A stretch of DNA of 64,000 nucleotides, taken from the NCBI RefSeq assembly GCF_000311825.1, contig NZ_HE978566.1:86545-150544 (forward strand), in the 5' to 3' direction. This DNA is from Peptoniphilus grossensis ph5. Its GTDB lineage: Bacteria; Bacillota; Clostridia; Tissierellales; Peptoniphilaceae. Both the position numbers and the translations under genes were made by a program. Positions within the stretch are counted from its first letter, which is position 1. Each line of letters starts with the position of its first letter. This document shows positions 1 through 9,192 of the stretch, piece by piece. Below the pieces are notes generated by a model. The model was not told the origin of the DNA. It saw only the letters and a program-made list of their open reading frames with translations, and made no database searches.

Positions 1-49
1 GGTTTTTTTGAGAAATTTTATGAAAAAATCATGTAAAAACTTTAAAATC

Positions 50-78
50 TTGACATAAAGAGAAGTTTCGACTATAAT
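50..78 (+). promoter_or_regulatory. sigma-A promoter of greA-lysS
   Basis: A consensus -35 (TTGACA, 50-55) and a consensus -10 (TATAAT, 73-78) are separated by exactly 17 bases. Transcription should start near 85, giving a leader of about 65 bases before the greA start. Confidence 0.9.
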
Positions 79-102
79 AGCCTAGATTAAAAGGTTTTTG
101 TA

Positions 103-128
103 AAGGGCGGCTGACGCCTTATTTTTTA
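103..128 (+). terminator. leader hairpin with T-run before greA
   Basis: AGGGCG (104-109) pairs with CGCCTT (115-120, one G-T pair) and is followed by a six-T run. It lies between the promoter and the ribosome binding site (GAGGAG, 135-140), so it could end transcription early and act as an attenuator. The stem is short and function is inferred. Confidence 0.5.
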
Positions 129-148
129 TATATTGAGGAGAGAGAATT

Positions 149-622
149 TTGGAAAAAGATATATTTTTCACGCCGGAAGGTCTAGAAAAAATTGAAAATG
201 AAATTGAGTATTTAAAAACAGTTAGAAGAAAGGAAGTTTCTGAGAGAATTAAAGTTGCCCTAGGTTATGGCGACCTTTCTGAAAACTCTGAATACGATGA
301 AGCTAAAAACGAACAAGCACAAGTTGAAGAGAGAATCGCAAAACTTGAAATGATGGTTCGTAATGCAAAGATAATTGACGAAAAAGATTTAAATACAGAT
401 GTAGTTAACATTGGTTCCAACGTAAAGGTAAGAGAACTTGAAACTATGGAAGAAGACGAATACACAATTGTTGGTTCAGCAGAAGCAGATCCACTAGAAG
501 GAAAAATTTCTAACGAATCACCAGTTGGCTCAAGACTTATTGGCAATCGCGTTGGCGATGTAGTGGAAGTTGAAGTTCCAGACGGAATTATTAAATATGA
601 AATTTGCGGAATAACTATTTAG
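149..622 (+). CDS. greA: transcription elongation factor GreA
   Basis: GreA binds the secondary channel of RNA polymerase and stimulates cleavage of backtracked transcripts. The 157-residue product has the usual family length. The N-terminal coiled coil is recognisable, including the stretch [16 protein letters not shown] that holds the acidic tip residues, followed by the C-terminal FKBP-like domain (about residues 85-157). The start is TTG at 149, chosen because GAGGAG lies nine bases upstream and the protein begins as GreA normally does. The stop overlaps the lysS ribosome binding site, so the two genes form an operon from the promoter at 50-78. Confidence 0.97.
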   Translation: MEKDIFFTPEGLEKIENEIEYLKTVRRKEVSERIKVALGYGDLSENSEYDEAKNEQAQVEERIAKLEMMVRNAKIIDEKDLNTDVVNIGSNVKVRELETMEEDEYTIVGSAEADPLEGKISNESPVGSRLIGNRVGDVVEVEVPDGIIKYEICGITI

Positions 623-632
623 GAGGCAATTT

Positions 633-2555
633 GTGAAAAAAACAGAAGATGCAAATCTAAATGAAATGCTTTTGTTAAAGAGACAAAAGCTTGACGAATT
701 AAAAAGCGAAGGCAAGGATCCCTTTGTCAATGAAACCTACGATGTAACTGCTCGCTCCAAGGACATCAAAGAAGAGTTTAAAGAAGATGAAGAGAGAGAA
801 GTTTCCATAGCTGGTCGTGTAATGAGCAAGAGACGCCATGGCAAAATTTGTTTCTTAGATGTGAGAGATTCCTTGGGAACTATTCAAGTTTTTGCAAGAA
901 AGGATGTCCTTGAAGACAAGTACGAAGAAGTAAAGGGACTTGACATTGGAGACATAGTTGGAGTAAAGGGAGTTGTATTTAAGACAGAAGCAGGCGAAAT
1001 CACAGTTCGTGCAACAGATCTCACTCTACTTTCAAAATCACTTCAAATTCTTCCAGAAAAATTCCACGGTCTAAAGGACCCAGACCTAAGATACAGACAA
1101 AGATATGTTGATTTAATTGTAAATCCTGAAGTAAAGGATGTATTTATAAAGAGAAATCAAATTATCAAAAAAATCAGAGAATTTTTAGACAATAAAGGCT
1201 TCTTGGAAGTTGAAACACCAATCCTTGGCACAGTAGCAGGTGGAGCAAATGCAAGACCTTTCTACACTCACCACAACACTCTTGACATTGACATGCAACT
1301 TAGAATTGCCAACGAGCTTTTCTTAAAGAGATTAATCGTAGGTGGCTTTGAAAAAGTTTATGAAATGGGCAAGATGTTTAGAAACGAAGGAATGGACCCT
1401 AAGCACAATCCTGAATTTACTAACATTGAACTTTACCAAGCCTATGTTGACTACGAAGAAATGATGAGAATAACTGAAAACTTATTCGAATATGTAGCCC
1501 TTGAAGTTCTTGGAACTGACACAATAAACTACCAAGGCACAGAAATTTCATTAAAGGCACCTTGGAAGAGAATTACCATGATCGACGCAGTTAAAAAATA
1601 CGCTGACGTAGACTTTAACGAAATTGACACAGATGAAAAGGCTAGAGAAATTGCAAGAGAAAAGGGACTAGAAATTTCAGACCACGACACTTGGGGCAAA
1701 ATTCTTTCAGAAATGTTTGAAGAATTCTGCGAAGAACACCTAGTTGAACCAACTTTTGTAATTGGTCACCCAGTAGAAGTTTCTCCACTTGCGAAGAGAA
1801 ATCCAAAGGACCCAAGACTTACACAAAGATTTGAAGCCTTCATAAACACTTGGGAATTTGCCAACGCCTTCTCTGAACTTAACGACCCAATCGACCAAAG
1901 AGAAAGATTTGAAGCACAAGTAGCTGAAAAAGAAGCAGGCGATGACGAAGCTCATCCAATGGATTCAGACTTCATAAACGCAATTGAAGTAGGCCTTCCA
2001 CCAACAGGTGGACTTGGAATTGGCGTTGACAGAATGATTGTACTTTTGACAGACCAACCATCCATTAGAGATGTACTTTTATTCCCAACAATGAAGCCAA
2101 TAGGCTTAGAAAAGGCAGAAAATGGGGGTTTGTCAAAAGAAACTTACGAAACTTACGACAAACTTACGACAGAAGAAATTGACCTTTCAAAAGTGAAAGT
2201 TGAACCATTATTTGAAGATATGGTAGACTTTGAAACTTTCTCAAAATCTGATTTTAGAGTTGTAAAGGTTAAATACTGCGAAGAAGTTCCTAAGTCAAAA
2301 AAACTTTTGAAATTTACATTAGATGATGGTTCTGAAAAAGAAAGAGTTATTTTATCTGGTATTAAGGAATATTACAGCGCAGAGAGCTTAATTGGAAAGA
2401 CACTACTTGCAATTTGTAATCTTCCTCCTCGTAAGATGATGGGAATCGACTCAGAAGGTATGATTATATCTGCAATTTGTGAGTATGACGGTGAAGAAAA
2501 ACTTAACTTAATAATGCTGGATGATAATATTCCAGCAGGATCAAAATTATATTAA
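633..2555 (+). CDS. lysS: lysyl-tRNA synthetase, class II, with C-terminal tRNA-binding domain
   Basis: The enzyme charges tRNA-Lys with lysine. The start is GTG at 633, preceded by AGGAGG at 621-626 which overlaps the greA stop. Residues about 55-145 form the OB-fold anticodon-binding domain. About 175-490 is the class II catalytic core, with motif 2 around [15 protein letters not shown] and motif 3 in GGLGIGVDR. The protein is 640 residues, while most bacterial LysRS are near 500. The extra part (about residues 530-640) matches the Trbp111/EMAP-type tRNA-binding fold usually found at the end of MetRS, recognisable from [15 protein letters not shown] and [14 protein letters not shown]. Confidence 0.95.
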   Translation: MKKTEDANLNEMLLLKRQKLDELKSEGKDPFVNETYDVTARSKDIKEEFKEDEEREVSIAGRVMSKRRHGKICFLDVRDSLGTIQVFARKDVLEDKYEEVKGLDIGDIVGVKGVVFKTEAGEITVRATDLTLLSKSLQILPEKFHGLKDPDLRYRQRYVDLIVNPEVKDVFIKRNQIIKKIREFLDNKGFLEVETPILGTVAGGANARPFYTHHNTLDIDMQLRIANELFLKRLIVGGFEKVYEMGKMFRNEGMDPKHNPEFTNIELYQAYVDYEEMMRITENLFEYVALEVLGTDTINYQGTEISLKAPWKRITMIDAVKKYADVDFNEIDTDEKAREIAREKGLEISDHDTWGKILSEMFEEFCEEHLVEPTFVIGHPVEVSPLAKRNPKDPRLTQRFEAFINTWEFANAFSELNDPIDQRERFEAQVAEKEAGDDEAHPMDSDFINAIEVGLPPTGGLGIGVDRMIVLLTDQPSIRDVLLFPTMKPIGLEKAENGGLSKETYETYDKLTTEEIDLSKVKVEPLFEDMVDFETFSKSDFRVVKVKYCEEVPKSKKLLKFTLDDGSEKERVILSGIKEYYSAESLIGKTLLAICNLPPRKMMGIDSEGMIISAICEYDGEEKLNLIMLDDNIPAGSKLY

Positions 2556-2572
2556 AGGACACGCTAATTATG

Positions 2573-2607
2573 AAACTGGGGTTTGTTATGAATCCCAGTT
2601 TAATTTT
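2573..2607 (+). terminator. rho-independent terminator after lysS
   Basis: AAACTGGG (2573-2580) and CCCAGTTT (2594-2601) form an 8-bp stem with a 13-base loop, followed by AATTTTTA. It closes the greA-lysS operon and marks the last clearly chromosomal feature before the ICE. Confidence 0.75.
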
Positions 2608-2618
2608 TAGGAGTATGT

Positions 2619-2900
2619 ATGAGATGGATAATTAGAATAATTTTATTGCCGATAAGATTAGTGTTTAGTTTGCTCATAGCTTTTTTAACCTTCATATTAA
2701 GTTTGAGTACTGCGTTGTTAAGCGTGGTTTCTACTTTGATTTTTATAATTGGAATAGCTAGCATTTTTCAAGGAGACAAGCAAATTGTAATTGAAGCACT
2801 AATATTAGCATTTTTATTTAGTCCATTTGGATTACCTAAATTAGGTATATATGTTATTGGATTATTAGAATTATTAAACTATACAATAAAATCAATTTGA
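2619..2900 (+). CDS. small hydrophobic membrane protein of the ICE
   Basis: This 93-residue protein is almost entirely hydrophobic, with two to three predicted membrane segments (about residues 5-25, 28-50 and 60-85). The start at 2619 has TAGGAG nine bases upstream. Small membrane proteins of this type commonly sit at this end of Tn1549-like elements, next to the replication module. No catalytic motif is visible and the function is unknown. Confidence 0.65.
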   Translation: MRWIIRIILLPIRLVFSLLIAFLTFILSLSTALLSVVSTLIFIIGIASIFQGDKQIVIEALILAFLFSPFGLPKLGIYVIGLLELLNYTIKSI

Positions 2901-2926
2901 AGAAAAATAAATATAAGACAACCGTA

Positions 2927-2961
2927 GACGATAGAAAGCAATAATTCTGTCGTCTTTTTTT
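2927..2961 (+). terminator. leader hairpin with T-run upstream of the RepA-like gene
   Basis: GACGATAGAA (2927-2936) pairs with TTCTGTCGTC (2945-2954), followed by seven Ts. It sits 23 bases before the next start codon. Belongs to a recurring hairpin family in this window. Confidence 0.7.
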
Positions 2962-2983
2962 ATTTTAAAGAAAGGAGGTAGGA

Positions 2984-3757
2984 ATGAATTTTGATTATTT
3001 TTATAATAGGCAATCTGAAATGTATAACTTCATTAGGTTACCTATGGTATTAATGGAAGATGAGATTTTTGAGAGCATTTCTATTGAAGCTAAAGTTTTG
3101 TATTCATATATGCTTAATCGAATGGGTCTTTCATATAAAAATGGCTGGATAGATGAAGATGGAAAAGTCTTTATTTACTACACAATGGATGCTATTAAAG
3201 AGCAATTTAACTGTGCTAATGATAAAGCCTTAAAGATTATAAATGAGCTTGATATAAAATCAGGAATTGGATTGATAGAAAAGAAAAGACAAGGACTTGG
3301 AAAACCAAATAGGATATATGTTAAAGATTTTATGAGTGTTTTCTCCGATTCAAATAATAGAAATCCAGATTTCCGAAAAGCAGAAGTCCAGACTTCCGAT
3401 AATCGGAATTCAAGAACTCCGAATAACAGACTTCAAGATTTCCGAAAATCGGAAGGTAACTATAACAATATTAGTAATAATGAGTTAAGAAAGAATGATT
3501 TTAGTAAAGGGCAAAAGCCTTATGGAATATATAAAAACATATTTTTGACTGATGAAGAATACAAGGACTTAACAAATGAGTTAGGAAGCAGAATTAGTGA
3601 ATATATTAATAGGTTGTCGTCATATATGAAAGCAAATAACAGAGTGTATCAAGATCACAAGGCAACGATAATCAATTGGTATCTTACTGATCAGGCAAAA
3701 AACATTAATGATAATACAACAAGAAAAATGAATTACGATATAGGAGAGAGTTTATGA
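2984..3757 (+). CDS. RepA_N-type replication initiator with DUF6017-like C-terminus
   Basis: The N-terminal about 115 residues match the RepA_N winged-helix family of plasmid and ICE initiators, recognisable from FIRLPMVLMEDEIF and SIEAKVLYSYMLNRM. A polar linker follows (about residues 120-175). The C-terminal region (about 178-245) resembles a DUF6017 domain, which recurs in the proteins at 25774 and 43402. The start has AAAGGAGG just upstream and a hairpin-T-run site before that. The stop overlaps the next gene by four bases, so initiator and loader-type ATPase are translationally coupled. It probably starts autonomous replication of the excised circle. Confidence 0.85.
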   Translation: MNFDYFYNRQSEMYNFIRLPMVLMEDEIFESISIEAKVLYSYMLNRMGLSYKNGWIDEDGKVFIYYTMDAIKEQFNCANDKALKIINELDIKSGIGLIEKKRQGLGKPNRIYVKDFMSVFSDSNNRNPDFRKAEVQTSDNRNSRTPNNRLQDFRKSEGNYNNISNNELRKNDFSKGQKPYGIYKNIFLTDEEYKDLTNELGSRISEYINRLSSYMKANNRVYQDHKATIINWYLTDQAKNINDNTTRKMNYDIGESL

Positions 3758-4581
3758 AGAACTTAAAAGATTTTGTATTAAGAGAAAATGATATTGAAAG
3801 AAATGGACATATTTATTGCAAAGTATGTGGTAAAAGAGTCGATGGAGAATTACTTGACATTGGATTTACAAAGTTTATTCCAAGAATTAAATGTGAATGT
3901 GAAATAAAAAGAGATAAGGAAAATGCAGAAAGAGAAATATTAACGAGAATATCATCGCTAAAAAGAGATTGCTTCTCATCGCCTATCCAACACCAATATA
4001 CTTTTGAGAGATTCTTAAATGAAAAAGGTCAAGCCTACAAGGTTGCCTATAATTATGCCAAAAGCTTTGAGCAAATGAAGGAAGACAATGTTGGACTTTT
4101 ATTTTATGGAGATGTTGGCAGTGGTAAAACTTATCTTGCTTGTTCTATTGCAAATGAATTAATCGAAAGAAAACAAGTTAAAGTTAAGATTATGAATTTA
4201 TCTCAGGTTATAAATCAAATACAAAAATCAGCATTTAAGCTAGATTCAAATGAAATTATCAGTAACCTCTCTAATATTCCTTTGTTAATCTTAGATGACC
4301 TTGGAATTGAAAGGGATACATCTTATGCAAGAGAACAAGTATATAACATTATAAACTCAAGATACTTAAAGGGTAGGCCGACAATTTTTACTACAAACTT
4401 ATCATTGGAAATTATTCAAAATCCTAATATTGACCTTGAGTATCAGAGGATATATTCAAGAATACTTGAAATGACAATACCAGTTAAAGTTACGGGAGAA
4501 GATTTTAGAAGAAAAATACATCAAGAGAAGTTAAGAAAATACAAAGAGTTACTTTTATATGGAGGTGGAATAGATGATTAA
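3754..4581 (+). CDS. DnaC/IstB-like ATP-binding protein (putative helicase loader)
   Basis: An AAA+ ATPase of 275 residues. Walker A is GDVGSGKTY at about residues 119-127 and Walker B is LLILDDLG at about 178. A cysteine cluster near the N-terminus (CKVCG, then CECE) suggests a small zinc-binding motif. The family includes DnaC-type helicase loaders. Overlap with the RepA-like gene upstream and the PcfB gene downstream (8 bases) places it in the ICE replication operon. Confidence 0.88.
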   Translation: MKNLKDFVLRENDIERNGHIYCKVCGKRVDGELLDIGFTKFIPRIKCECEIKRDKENAEREILTRISSLKRDCFSSPIQHQYTFERFLNEKGQAYKVAYNYAKSFEQMKEDNVGLLFYGDVGSGKTYLACSIANELIERKQVKVKIMNLSQVINQIQKSAFKLDSNEIISNLSNIPLLILDDLGIERDTSYAREQVYNIINSRYLKGRPTIFTTNLSLEIIQNPNIDLEYQRIYSRILEMTIPVKVTGEDFRRKIHQEKLRKYKELLLYGGGIDD

Positions 4582-5059
4582 TGAAGAAGTATCTAGGTCG
4601 AGTCTTAACCTTGAAGTAAGACTTGCAAAAGCAACAAGTAAAGCAATTCTTGATGCCTTAAAGAAAGTACACAAGCAAATAGAAGAACAAGGAGGCTTGA
4701 AAAATGTAATAAAAAATAACGGAGAAGAAGTAAAACTAAAGGACATGGTTAAAAAGGGACAGTTAGAAGAAATTAATCTAAAAGATCCTGAGTTAAAAGA
4801 ACTAAAGAAAATTTTAAATAAACACGGAGTGAAGTTTTCTGTTATGAAAGATAAAGAAACTGGCAACCACTCTGTGTTTTTTCAATCTAAGGATATAAAA
4901 GTTATGGAACACGCCTTTAAAAAAGCAGTTAAGGCTTCTGAAAGAAAGGCCGATAGAAAAGATTCGATAACGAAGACAATAAATAAGTTTAAAGATATGG
5001 CTAAGGACACAATTAGTAAAGATAAAGTTAAAAATAAACATAAGGAGCAAAGCTTATGA
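4574..5059 (+). CDS. PcfB family protein (DUF3801)
   Basis: This 161-residue protein matches PcfB/DUF3801, a relaxosome accessory factor known from pCF10 conjugation that connects the relaxosome to the coupling protein. The recognisable core is KDMVKKGQLEEINL, then GVKFSVMKDKE and FFQSKDIKVMEHAF. It overlaps the ATPase upstream by 8 bases and the antirepressor gene by 4. A paralogue lies in IME3 at 41295. Confidence 0.85.
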   Translation: MINEEVSRSSLNLEVRLAKATSKAILDALKKVHKQIEEQGGLKNVIKNNGEEVKLKDMVKKGQLEEINLKDPELKELKKILNKHGVKFSVMKDKETGNHSVFFQSKDIKVMEHAFKKAVKASERKADRKDSITKTINKFKDMAKDTISKDKVKNKHKEQSL

Positions 5060-5790
5060 TAAGTAATTTAAAAACATTTGAAAATAAGAATTTTGGGAAA
5101 CTCACTGTTATAGAAAAAGACGGTGAGTTTTTCTTTATAGCAAATGAAGTAGCAGCTATGCTAGGATATGTCAATCCAAGAAAAGCTATTTATGACCATG
5201 TAGATGAAGAAGATAAGGGTGTAACGAAATGGAACACCCCTGGAGGAATACAGAATATTTCAATAATTAATGAGTCAGGATTGTATTCACTTATCCTCTC
5301 ATCAAAACTACCACAAGCAAAAATATTCAAAGCTTGGGTAACTAGAGAAGTCTTACCAAGTATTAGAAAAAATGGAGGATATATAGCTGGTCAAGAAAAG
5401 AAAACTAACGAAGAGCTACTTGCAGATGCAATTCTGGTTGCCAATAGAATTATTGCCGAAAGAGAAGAAGAGATTGAAGAATTAAGACCAAAGGCAGACT
5501 ATTATGACAAATTAGTAGATTATAACCTACTTACAAACTTTAGAAATACTGCCAAAGAGTTAGGAATACCACAAAATCAGTTGATAAGTTTTCTAATGGA
5601 TAAGGGATTAATTTACAGAGATAAGAAAAAGAAACTTCTACCTTATGCAGATAAGAACAAGGGATATTTTGAAGTAAAAGAATGGGTTGATCCACTTGGT
5701 ACACTTGTAGGCATACAGACATTTATAACACCAAAGGGAAGGCATTACCTACTAATTTTATTAGATAGTGAAGGTTTCTACGATGAATAA
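5056..5790 (+). CDS. phage-type antirepressor (Bro-N plus KilAC-like domain)
   Basis: Residues about 1-110 form a Bro-N DNA-binding domain (FFIANEVAAMLGY, then KAWVTREVLPSIRKNGGY). Residues about 130-240 resemble the ANT/KilAC domain of phage antirepressors. Such proteins normally relieve phage repressors; in an ICE one could regulate transfer. It is placed between pcfB and the coupling-protein gene and overlaps both (4 and 8 bases), so it is co-transcribed with the transfer genes. Its role is inferred from the domains only. Confidence 0.82.
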   Translation: MISNLKTFENKNFGKLTVIEKDGEFFFIANEVAAMLGYVNPRKAIYDHVDEEDKGVTKWNTPGGIQNISIINESGLYSLILSSKLPQAKIFKAWVTREVLPSIRKNGGYIAGQEKKTNEELLADAILVANRIIAEREEEIEELRPKADYYDKLVDYNLLTNFRNTAKELGIPQNQLISFLMDKGLIYRDKKKKLLPYADKNKGYFEVKEWVDPLGTLVGIQTFITPKGRHYLLILLDSEGFYDE

Positions 5791-6121
5791 GATATTAAAA
5801 GCCATTCTTTCTGATATTAAAAACCTAATTAAAATAGACAATCCAAAGAAATTTATATTATCAAACATTCCTTATTTATCCTTTTTCTACATTGGAAATA
5901 TCTTTTCTAAGCACATCAATTCTTATGTTGGAGGAGATATTATTGATAGATTAATGGTGGGAATTTCTGATATAGGAACTTTATCTTATATACCAAGCCT
6001 TAATCCAAGGAACTTGTTAGTGGGTATTTCAGTTGCCGCTCTTGTTAAGCTAATTGTTTATAGCAAAGGTAAAAATAAAAAGAAATATAGGCAAGGCAAG
6101 GAATATGGATCTGCAAGATGG
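5783..6121 (+). pseudogene. VirD4-like coupling protein, N-terminal piece
   Basis: The first 113 codons of a VirD4/TraG-type coupling ATPase: two membrane segments (about residues 27-45 and 75-90) followed by the conserved GKEYGSARW motif. The start is ATG 5783, which overlaps the antirepressor stop; a GTG at 5768 is also in frame but less likely. The reading frame breaks at TGG 6119-6121, where IME1 begins; a chance stop follows at 6128-6130. The sequence resumes in frame at 12577. Confidence 0.88.
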
Positions 6122-6181
6122 GTTGCATAATATTAACTGAACAGGAGTGATATATAGACACGAGAAAAGGAGGATAATGCC

Positions 6182-8020
6182 ATGATAGAATATCATAACA
6201 AAATCACAGCACTATACTCCCGCCTTTCAGTTGGTGATGAAGATAGAGACGGTGGCGAGAGTAATAGTATTGTCAATCAAAAAGCATTTTTAGAAAGGTA
6301 TGCAAGAGATAAAAAGCTGATAAACATTCGCCACTATATCGACGATGATGAAAGCGGTAGGTTCTTTGACCGCTCCGCCTATACACAGATGATAAGCGAT
6401 GTGGAAAGTGGTAAAATCGGCATTGTCATTATGAAAGATATGACGAGATGGGGAAGAGATTATCTTCAAGTCGGAAACGCTATGGAGATATTTAGAAGAA
6501 ACAATGTACGCTTTATCGCCATCAACAACGGTATAGACAGCATTGACCAAAATACATTGGAATTTGCCCCATTTATCAACATCATGTCAGAGTGGTATGC
6601 AAGAGACATCAGCAAGAAAGTAAAGACAGGAATAAAGACCAAAGGAGCAGACGGAAAGCCTGTTGCAACAGAAGCCCCATACGGCTATATAAAAGACCCT
6701 GATAACAAAGATTATTGGATAGTCGATAAAGAAGCTGCCGAAGTTGTAAAACTCATTTTCAGGCTATTTATGGAGGGAAAAAACAGAAATCAGATAGCTT
6801 TTTACCTGAAAGAAAAAGAAATACTAACCCCAACCTTTTATATGAAAAGACAAGATAGAGGAACAGCTAAAAACAAACCACTAAATGAAGAAAATAGATA
6901 TAACTGGAACAAAGCAACCATAACACGCATACTGAAAAGACAAGAGTATTGTGGTGATGTAGTCAACTTCAAGACCGAAAAGCATTACAGAGATAAGAGA
7001 AACCACTATGTAGATAAAAGCAAATGGCAAATAACAGAAAATGTGCATGAGCCAATAATAGATAGAACTACCTTTGAAAATGTAGAGCGTATGTTAAAAA
7101 ATGCACCTGTAAAAAGACCAAACGGAGATGGAGAAATTCACGCACTTTCAGGCTTGATGTACTGTAAAGATTGCGGAACAAAAATGCACATTCGCACCAT
7201 ACACAAAAATGGAAGAGTACAGCATGTAACCTATTGCAGTGAATATGCCAAAGGGAAAGCAAAGCACCCCAAATGCAACTCCCCACACCGCATTGATGTT
7301 GATGAGGTTATGGAAAATATTGCAGAAGTCTTGCGAAAGATAGCACAGTATTCTTTGGAAAACAAAGCAGATTTTGAGAAACTTGTAAAAGGGAGTCTGT
7401 ATAAAGAACAGACCGAAGAATTCAAGAAAAATCAAAAGCGTATGCCACAAATCACAGATCGAATGGAACAGATAGAAAGAGTGATGAATAAACTCTATGA
7501 AGATAATGCACTTGGAAATATGGATACAGAACGCTATGAACAGTTATCAAGAAAGTATGCTGAAGAATACTACACCTTAAAAGCAGAAAAAGAAGAAATC
7601 AAAGAACGCTTATCCGAATGTGAAAATGCAAACCAAAGAGCAAAGAAATTTATCAGACTTGCAGAAAGCTATTCCAACTTTGAAGAACTTACCCCTACCA
7701 TTATCAATGAGTTTATCAGTAAAATCGTAGTGCATGAAAGAGATGTAAAAAGAGCAAAATATGTAGTTCAACGAATAGAGGTTTATTTTAACTATATCGG
7801 AAAATTTGAAAATGAACTTACAAAACAGATAGAGCCGACAAAAGAAGAAATGATACAGATGAGGGAAGAAATAGAAGAAGCAAAGAGAGAAAAATCACGA
7901 GCTTATCATAGGGCATATTCTAAAGCATACAGAGCCAAAAATCTTGAAAAGTGCCGAGAGTATGAAAAATTAAAAGCAAGAGAATACAGAGCAAAAAAGA
8001 AACTACAAGCAACAACCTAA
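6182..8020 (+). CDS. large serine recombinase of IME1 (TnpX-like)
   Basis: The 612-residue protein starts at ATG 6182 behind AAAAGGAGG. The N-terminal resolvase domain has LYSRLS with the nucleophile serine, then an arginine-rich helix (MKDMTRWGRDYLQVG). The central recombinase domain includes APYGYIKDP. A zinc ribbon follows (YCKDCG with later cysteines, about residues 325-370), then a coiled coil and DUF4368-like C-terminus. It should catalyse excision and integration of IME1 at its GG-containing sites. It starts 60 bases inside the left junction, as in Tn4451-type elements. Confidence 0.93.
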   Translation: MIEYHNKITALYSRLSVGDEDRDGGESNSIVNQKAFLERYARDKKLINIRHYIDDDESGRFFDRSAYTQMISDVESGKIGIVIMKDMTRWGRDYLQVGNAMEIFRRNNVRFIAINNGIDSIDQNTLEFAPFINIMSEWYARDISKKVKTGIKTKGADGKPVATEAPYGYIKDPDNKDYWIVDKEAAEVVKLIFRLFMEGKNRNQIAFYLKEKEILTPTFYMKRQDRGTAKNKPLNEENRYNWNKATITRILKRQEYCGDVVNFKTEKHYRDKRNHYVDKSKWQITENVHEPIIDRTTFENVERMLKNAPVKRPNGDGEIHALSGLMYCKDCGTKMHIRTIHKNGRVQHVTYCSEYAKGKAKHPKCNSPHRIDVDEVMENIAEVLRKIAQYSLENKADFEKLVKGSLYKEQTEEFKKNQKRMPQITDRMEQIERVMNKLYEDNALGNMDTERYEQLSRKYAEEYYTLKAEKEEIKERLSECENANQRAKKFIRLAESYSNFEELTPTIINEFISKIVVHERDVKRAKYVVQRIEVYFNYIGKFENELTKQIEPTKEEMIQMREEIEEAKREKSRAYHRAYSKAYRAKNLEKCREYEKLKAREYRAKKKLQATT

Positions 8021-8046
8021 AACCAAATATTAATTAATCGCAAAAG

Positions 8047-8077
8047 AGGTTTCCTAATCACAGGAAATCTTTTTTTT
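8047..8077 (+). terminator. hairpin with T-run between recombinase and tnpW
   Basis: AGGTTTCCT (8047-8055) pairs with AGGAAATCT (8062-8070) and is followed by eight Ts. It ends 25 bases before the next start codon, so it may terminate the recombinase transcript or act as a leader element for tnpW. Confidence 0.75.
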
Positions 8078-8101
8078 GTGCAAGTCGAAAGGAGGAACTA
8101 A

Positions 8102-8293
8102 ATGGCAGAAAATGAGAAAACAGATATTAAAGAAATACAAGCAGAACAACATCAAAAGCCCGATGGCATTCTTACAAAGAAGATAAATGGAAAGACCTTT
8201 GTAACAGAGATATATTTTGACAAAAAGAGCAAAGAAACATTTCAAGATAAACTGTTTAAGGTAATACATTCTAAAAAGAATGAAAAACAATAA
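8102..8293 (+). CDS. TnpW-like transposon protein
   Basis: A 63-residue protein of the TnpW type, small proteins that accompany TnpX-type recombinases. The conserved part is KKINGKTFVTEIYFDKKSKET followed by a basic end. The ribosome binding site is AAAGGAGG. A second copy lies at the right end of IME2 (28212). Its function is not established. Confidence 0.75.
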   Translation: MAENEKTDIKEIQAEQHQKPDGILTKKINGKTFVTEIYFDKKSKETFQDKLFKVIHSKKNEKQ

Positions 8294-8374
8294 ATAGGTA
8301 TACCACTCCTACAATATAAAAGACAAAAATAATTGAATCCAGATAAAAAATGATAGAAAAAATAACTAAAAAGT

Positions 8375-8382
8375 GGTATAAT
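8375..8382 (+). promoter_or_regulatory. extended -10 promoter for 8428
   Basis: TGGTATAAT is an extended -10 match; no good -35 is present at the right distance. The same TGGTATAAT motif occurs at 11299-11307. Confidence 0.5.
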
Positions 8383-8427
8383 AAAGTATGATTATATTCA
8401 AAAACTAAATGAACGGAGGAACAAAAA

Positions 8428-8943
8428 ATGGGGTTATTCGGACTGTTTGGAGGAAAAAAAGAAGTTGAATTAGATAAAGCAAAAAGCGATAAAAACAAGG
8501 CATTAATGAGAGAAATCTTTGATAGGAAAGTAGATAATGGCTCAGAATATAGAATAATCTATGCTTATTCAGAAGATATAGGTGGAGCTAATTTTGCGGT
8601 ACTTCGTACGGTTTCCTATAAGTATAGAAGTTTTATACTTGGCTACAAGGAAAGTGATTTAAGTTTAGTTTTCCTTGAGGTAAGCCCTGATTTAACTCAG
8701 GTTGGTGAAGCACTTCTTTATAGACCACAAGATATAAAGAAAACTAATTTCACCAAGATGGTAGGTTCATATTATCTACAATACGGAAACTCATTCAAGA
8801 AAGAATTTTTCAACTTTTTTGTTCCTGAGACTATTGGCGATATAGTAAATCATGATTGGTATGATGAAGAAACATTCACTTATATTGACCAAAGAGAAGA
8901 ACATAGTGGTTGGGTAGATTTTTGGAATAAATTTTGCAAATAA
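8428..8943 (+). CDS. hypothetical protein, IME1 cargo
   Basis: I do not recognise this 171-residue soluble protein. It begins with a glycine-rich stretch (MGLFGLFGGKK) and then reads as an alpha/beta domain with many aromatic residues. There is no signal peptide or membrane segment. It has a good ribosome binding site (GGAGG) and an extended -10 promoter about 50 bases upstream, and lies 13 bases before a small membrane protein gene, suggesting the two act together. Confidence 0.6.
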   Translation: MGLFGLFGGKKEVELDKAKSDKNKALMREIFDRKVDNGSEYRIIYAYSEDIGGANFAVLRTVSYKYRSFILGYKESDLSLVFLEVSPDLTQVGEALLYRPQDIKKTNFTKMVGSYYLQYGNSFKKEFFNFFVPETIGDIVNHDWYDEETFTYIDQREEHSGWVDFWNKFCK

Positions 8944-8956
8944 AAGGTAAAGTATA

Positions 8957-9178
8957 ATGAGTATGTTACCAAATTATATTTTGGCTTTTATATTTGCAGT
9001 ATTTCTCATATATAGCTATATAAATATAAAAGTTAAAAAAGCTAAAGTTAGTAACGGATGTCTTTATGGAATAGGCATAGTTGTTGCAGTATTGCTACTT
9101 GGAATGTCTATTTACGGTATAATATTTAATATCCCATTAGGGCAAGTGCAGATGCTAATAGAAAATAGCTTTAAATAA
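8957..9178 (+). CDS. small membrane protein, IME1 cargo
   Basis: A 73-residue protein with two predicted membrane segments (about residues 6-24 and 36-58) joined by a short basic loop. It follows the 8428 gene by 13 bases and is followed by a terminator. The ribosome binding site is weak (AAAGG). The function is unknown; the pairing could represent a small immunity or membrane-stress module, but nothing in the sequence proves that. Confidence 0.5.
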   Translation: MSMLPNYILAFIFAVFLIYSYINIKVKKAKVSNGCLYGIGIVVAVLLLGMSIYGIIFNIPLGQVQMLIENSFK

Positions 9179-9192
9179 AAAATAGATATATG

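Noticed and set aside
3350-3450. Clusters of TTCCGA/TCGGAA at 3370-3450 and 41868-41905, considered as iterons
   Set aside because: In the first case they lie in the coding linker of the initiator gene with irregular spacing; iteron function is possible, since initiators can bind sites in their own gene, but the pattern is too loose to claim.
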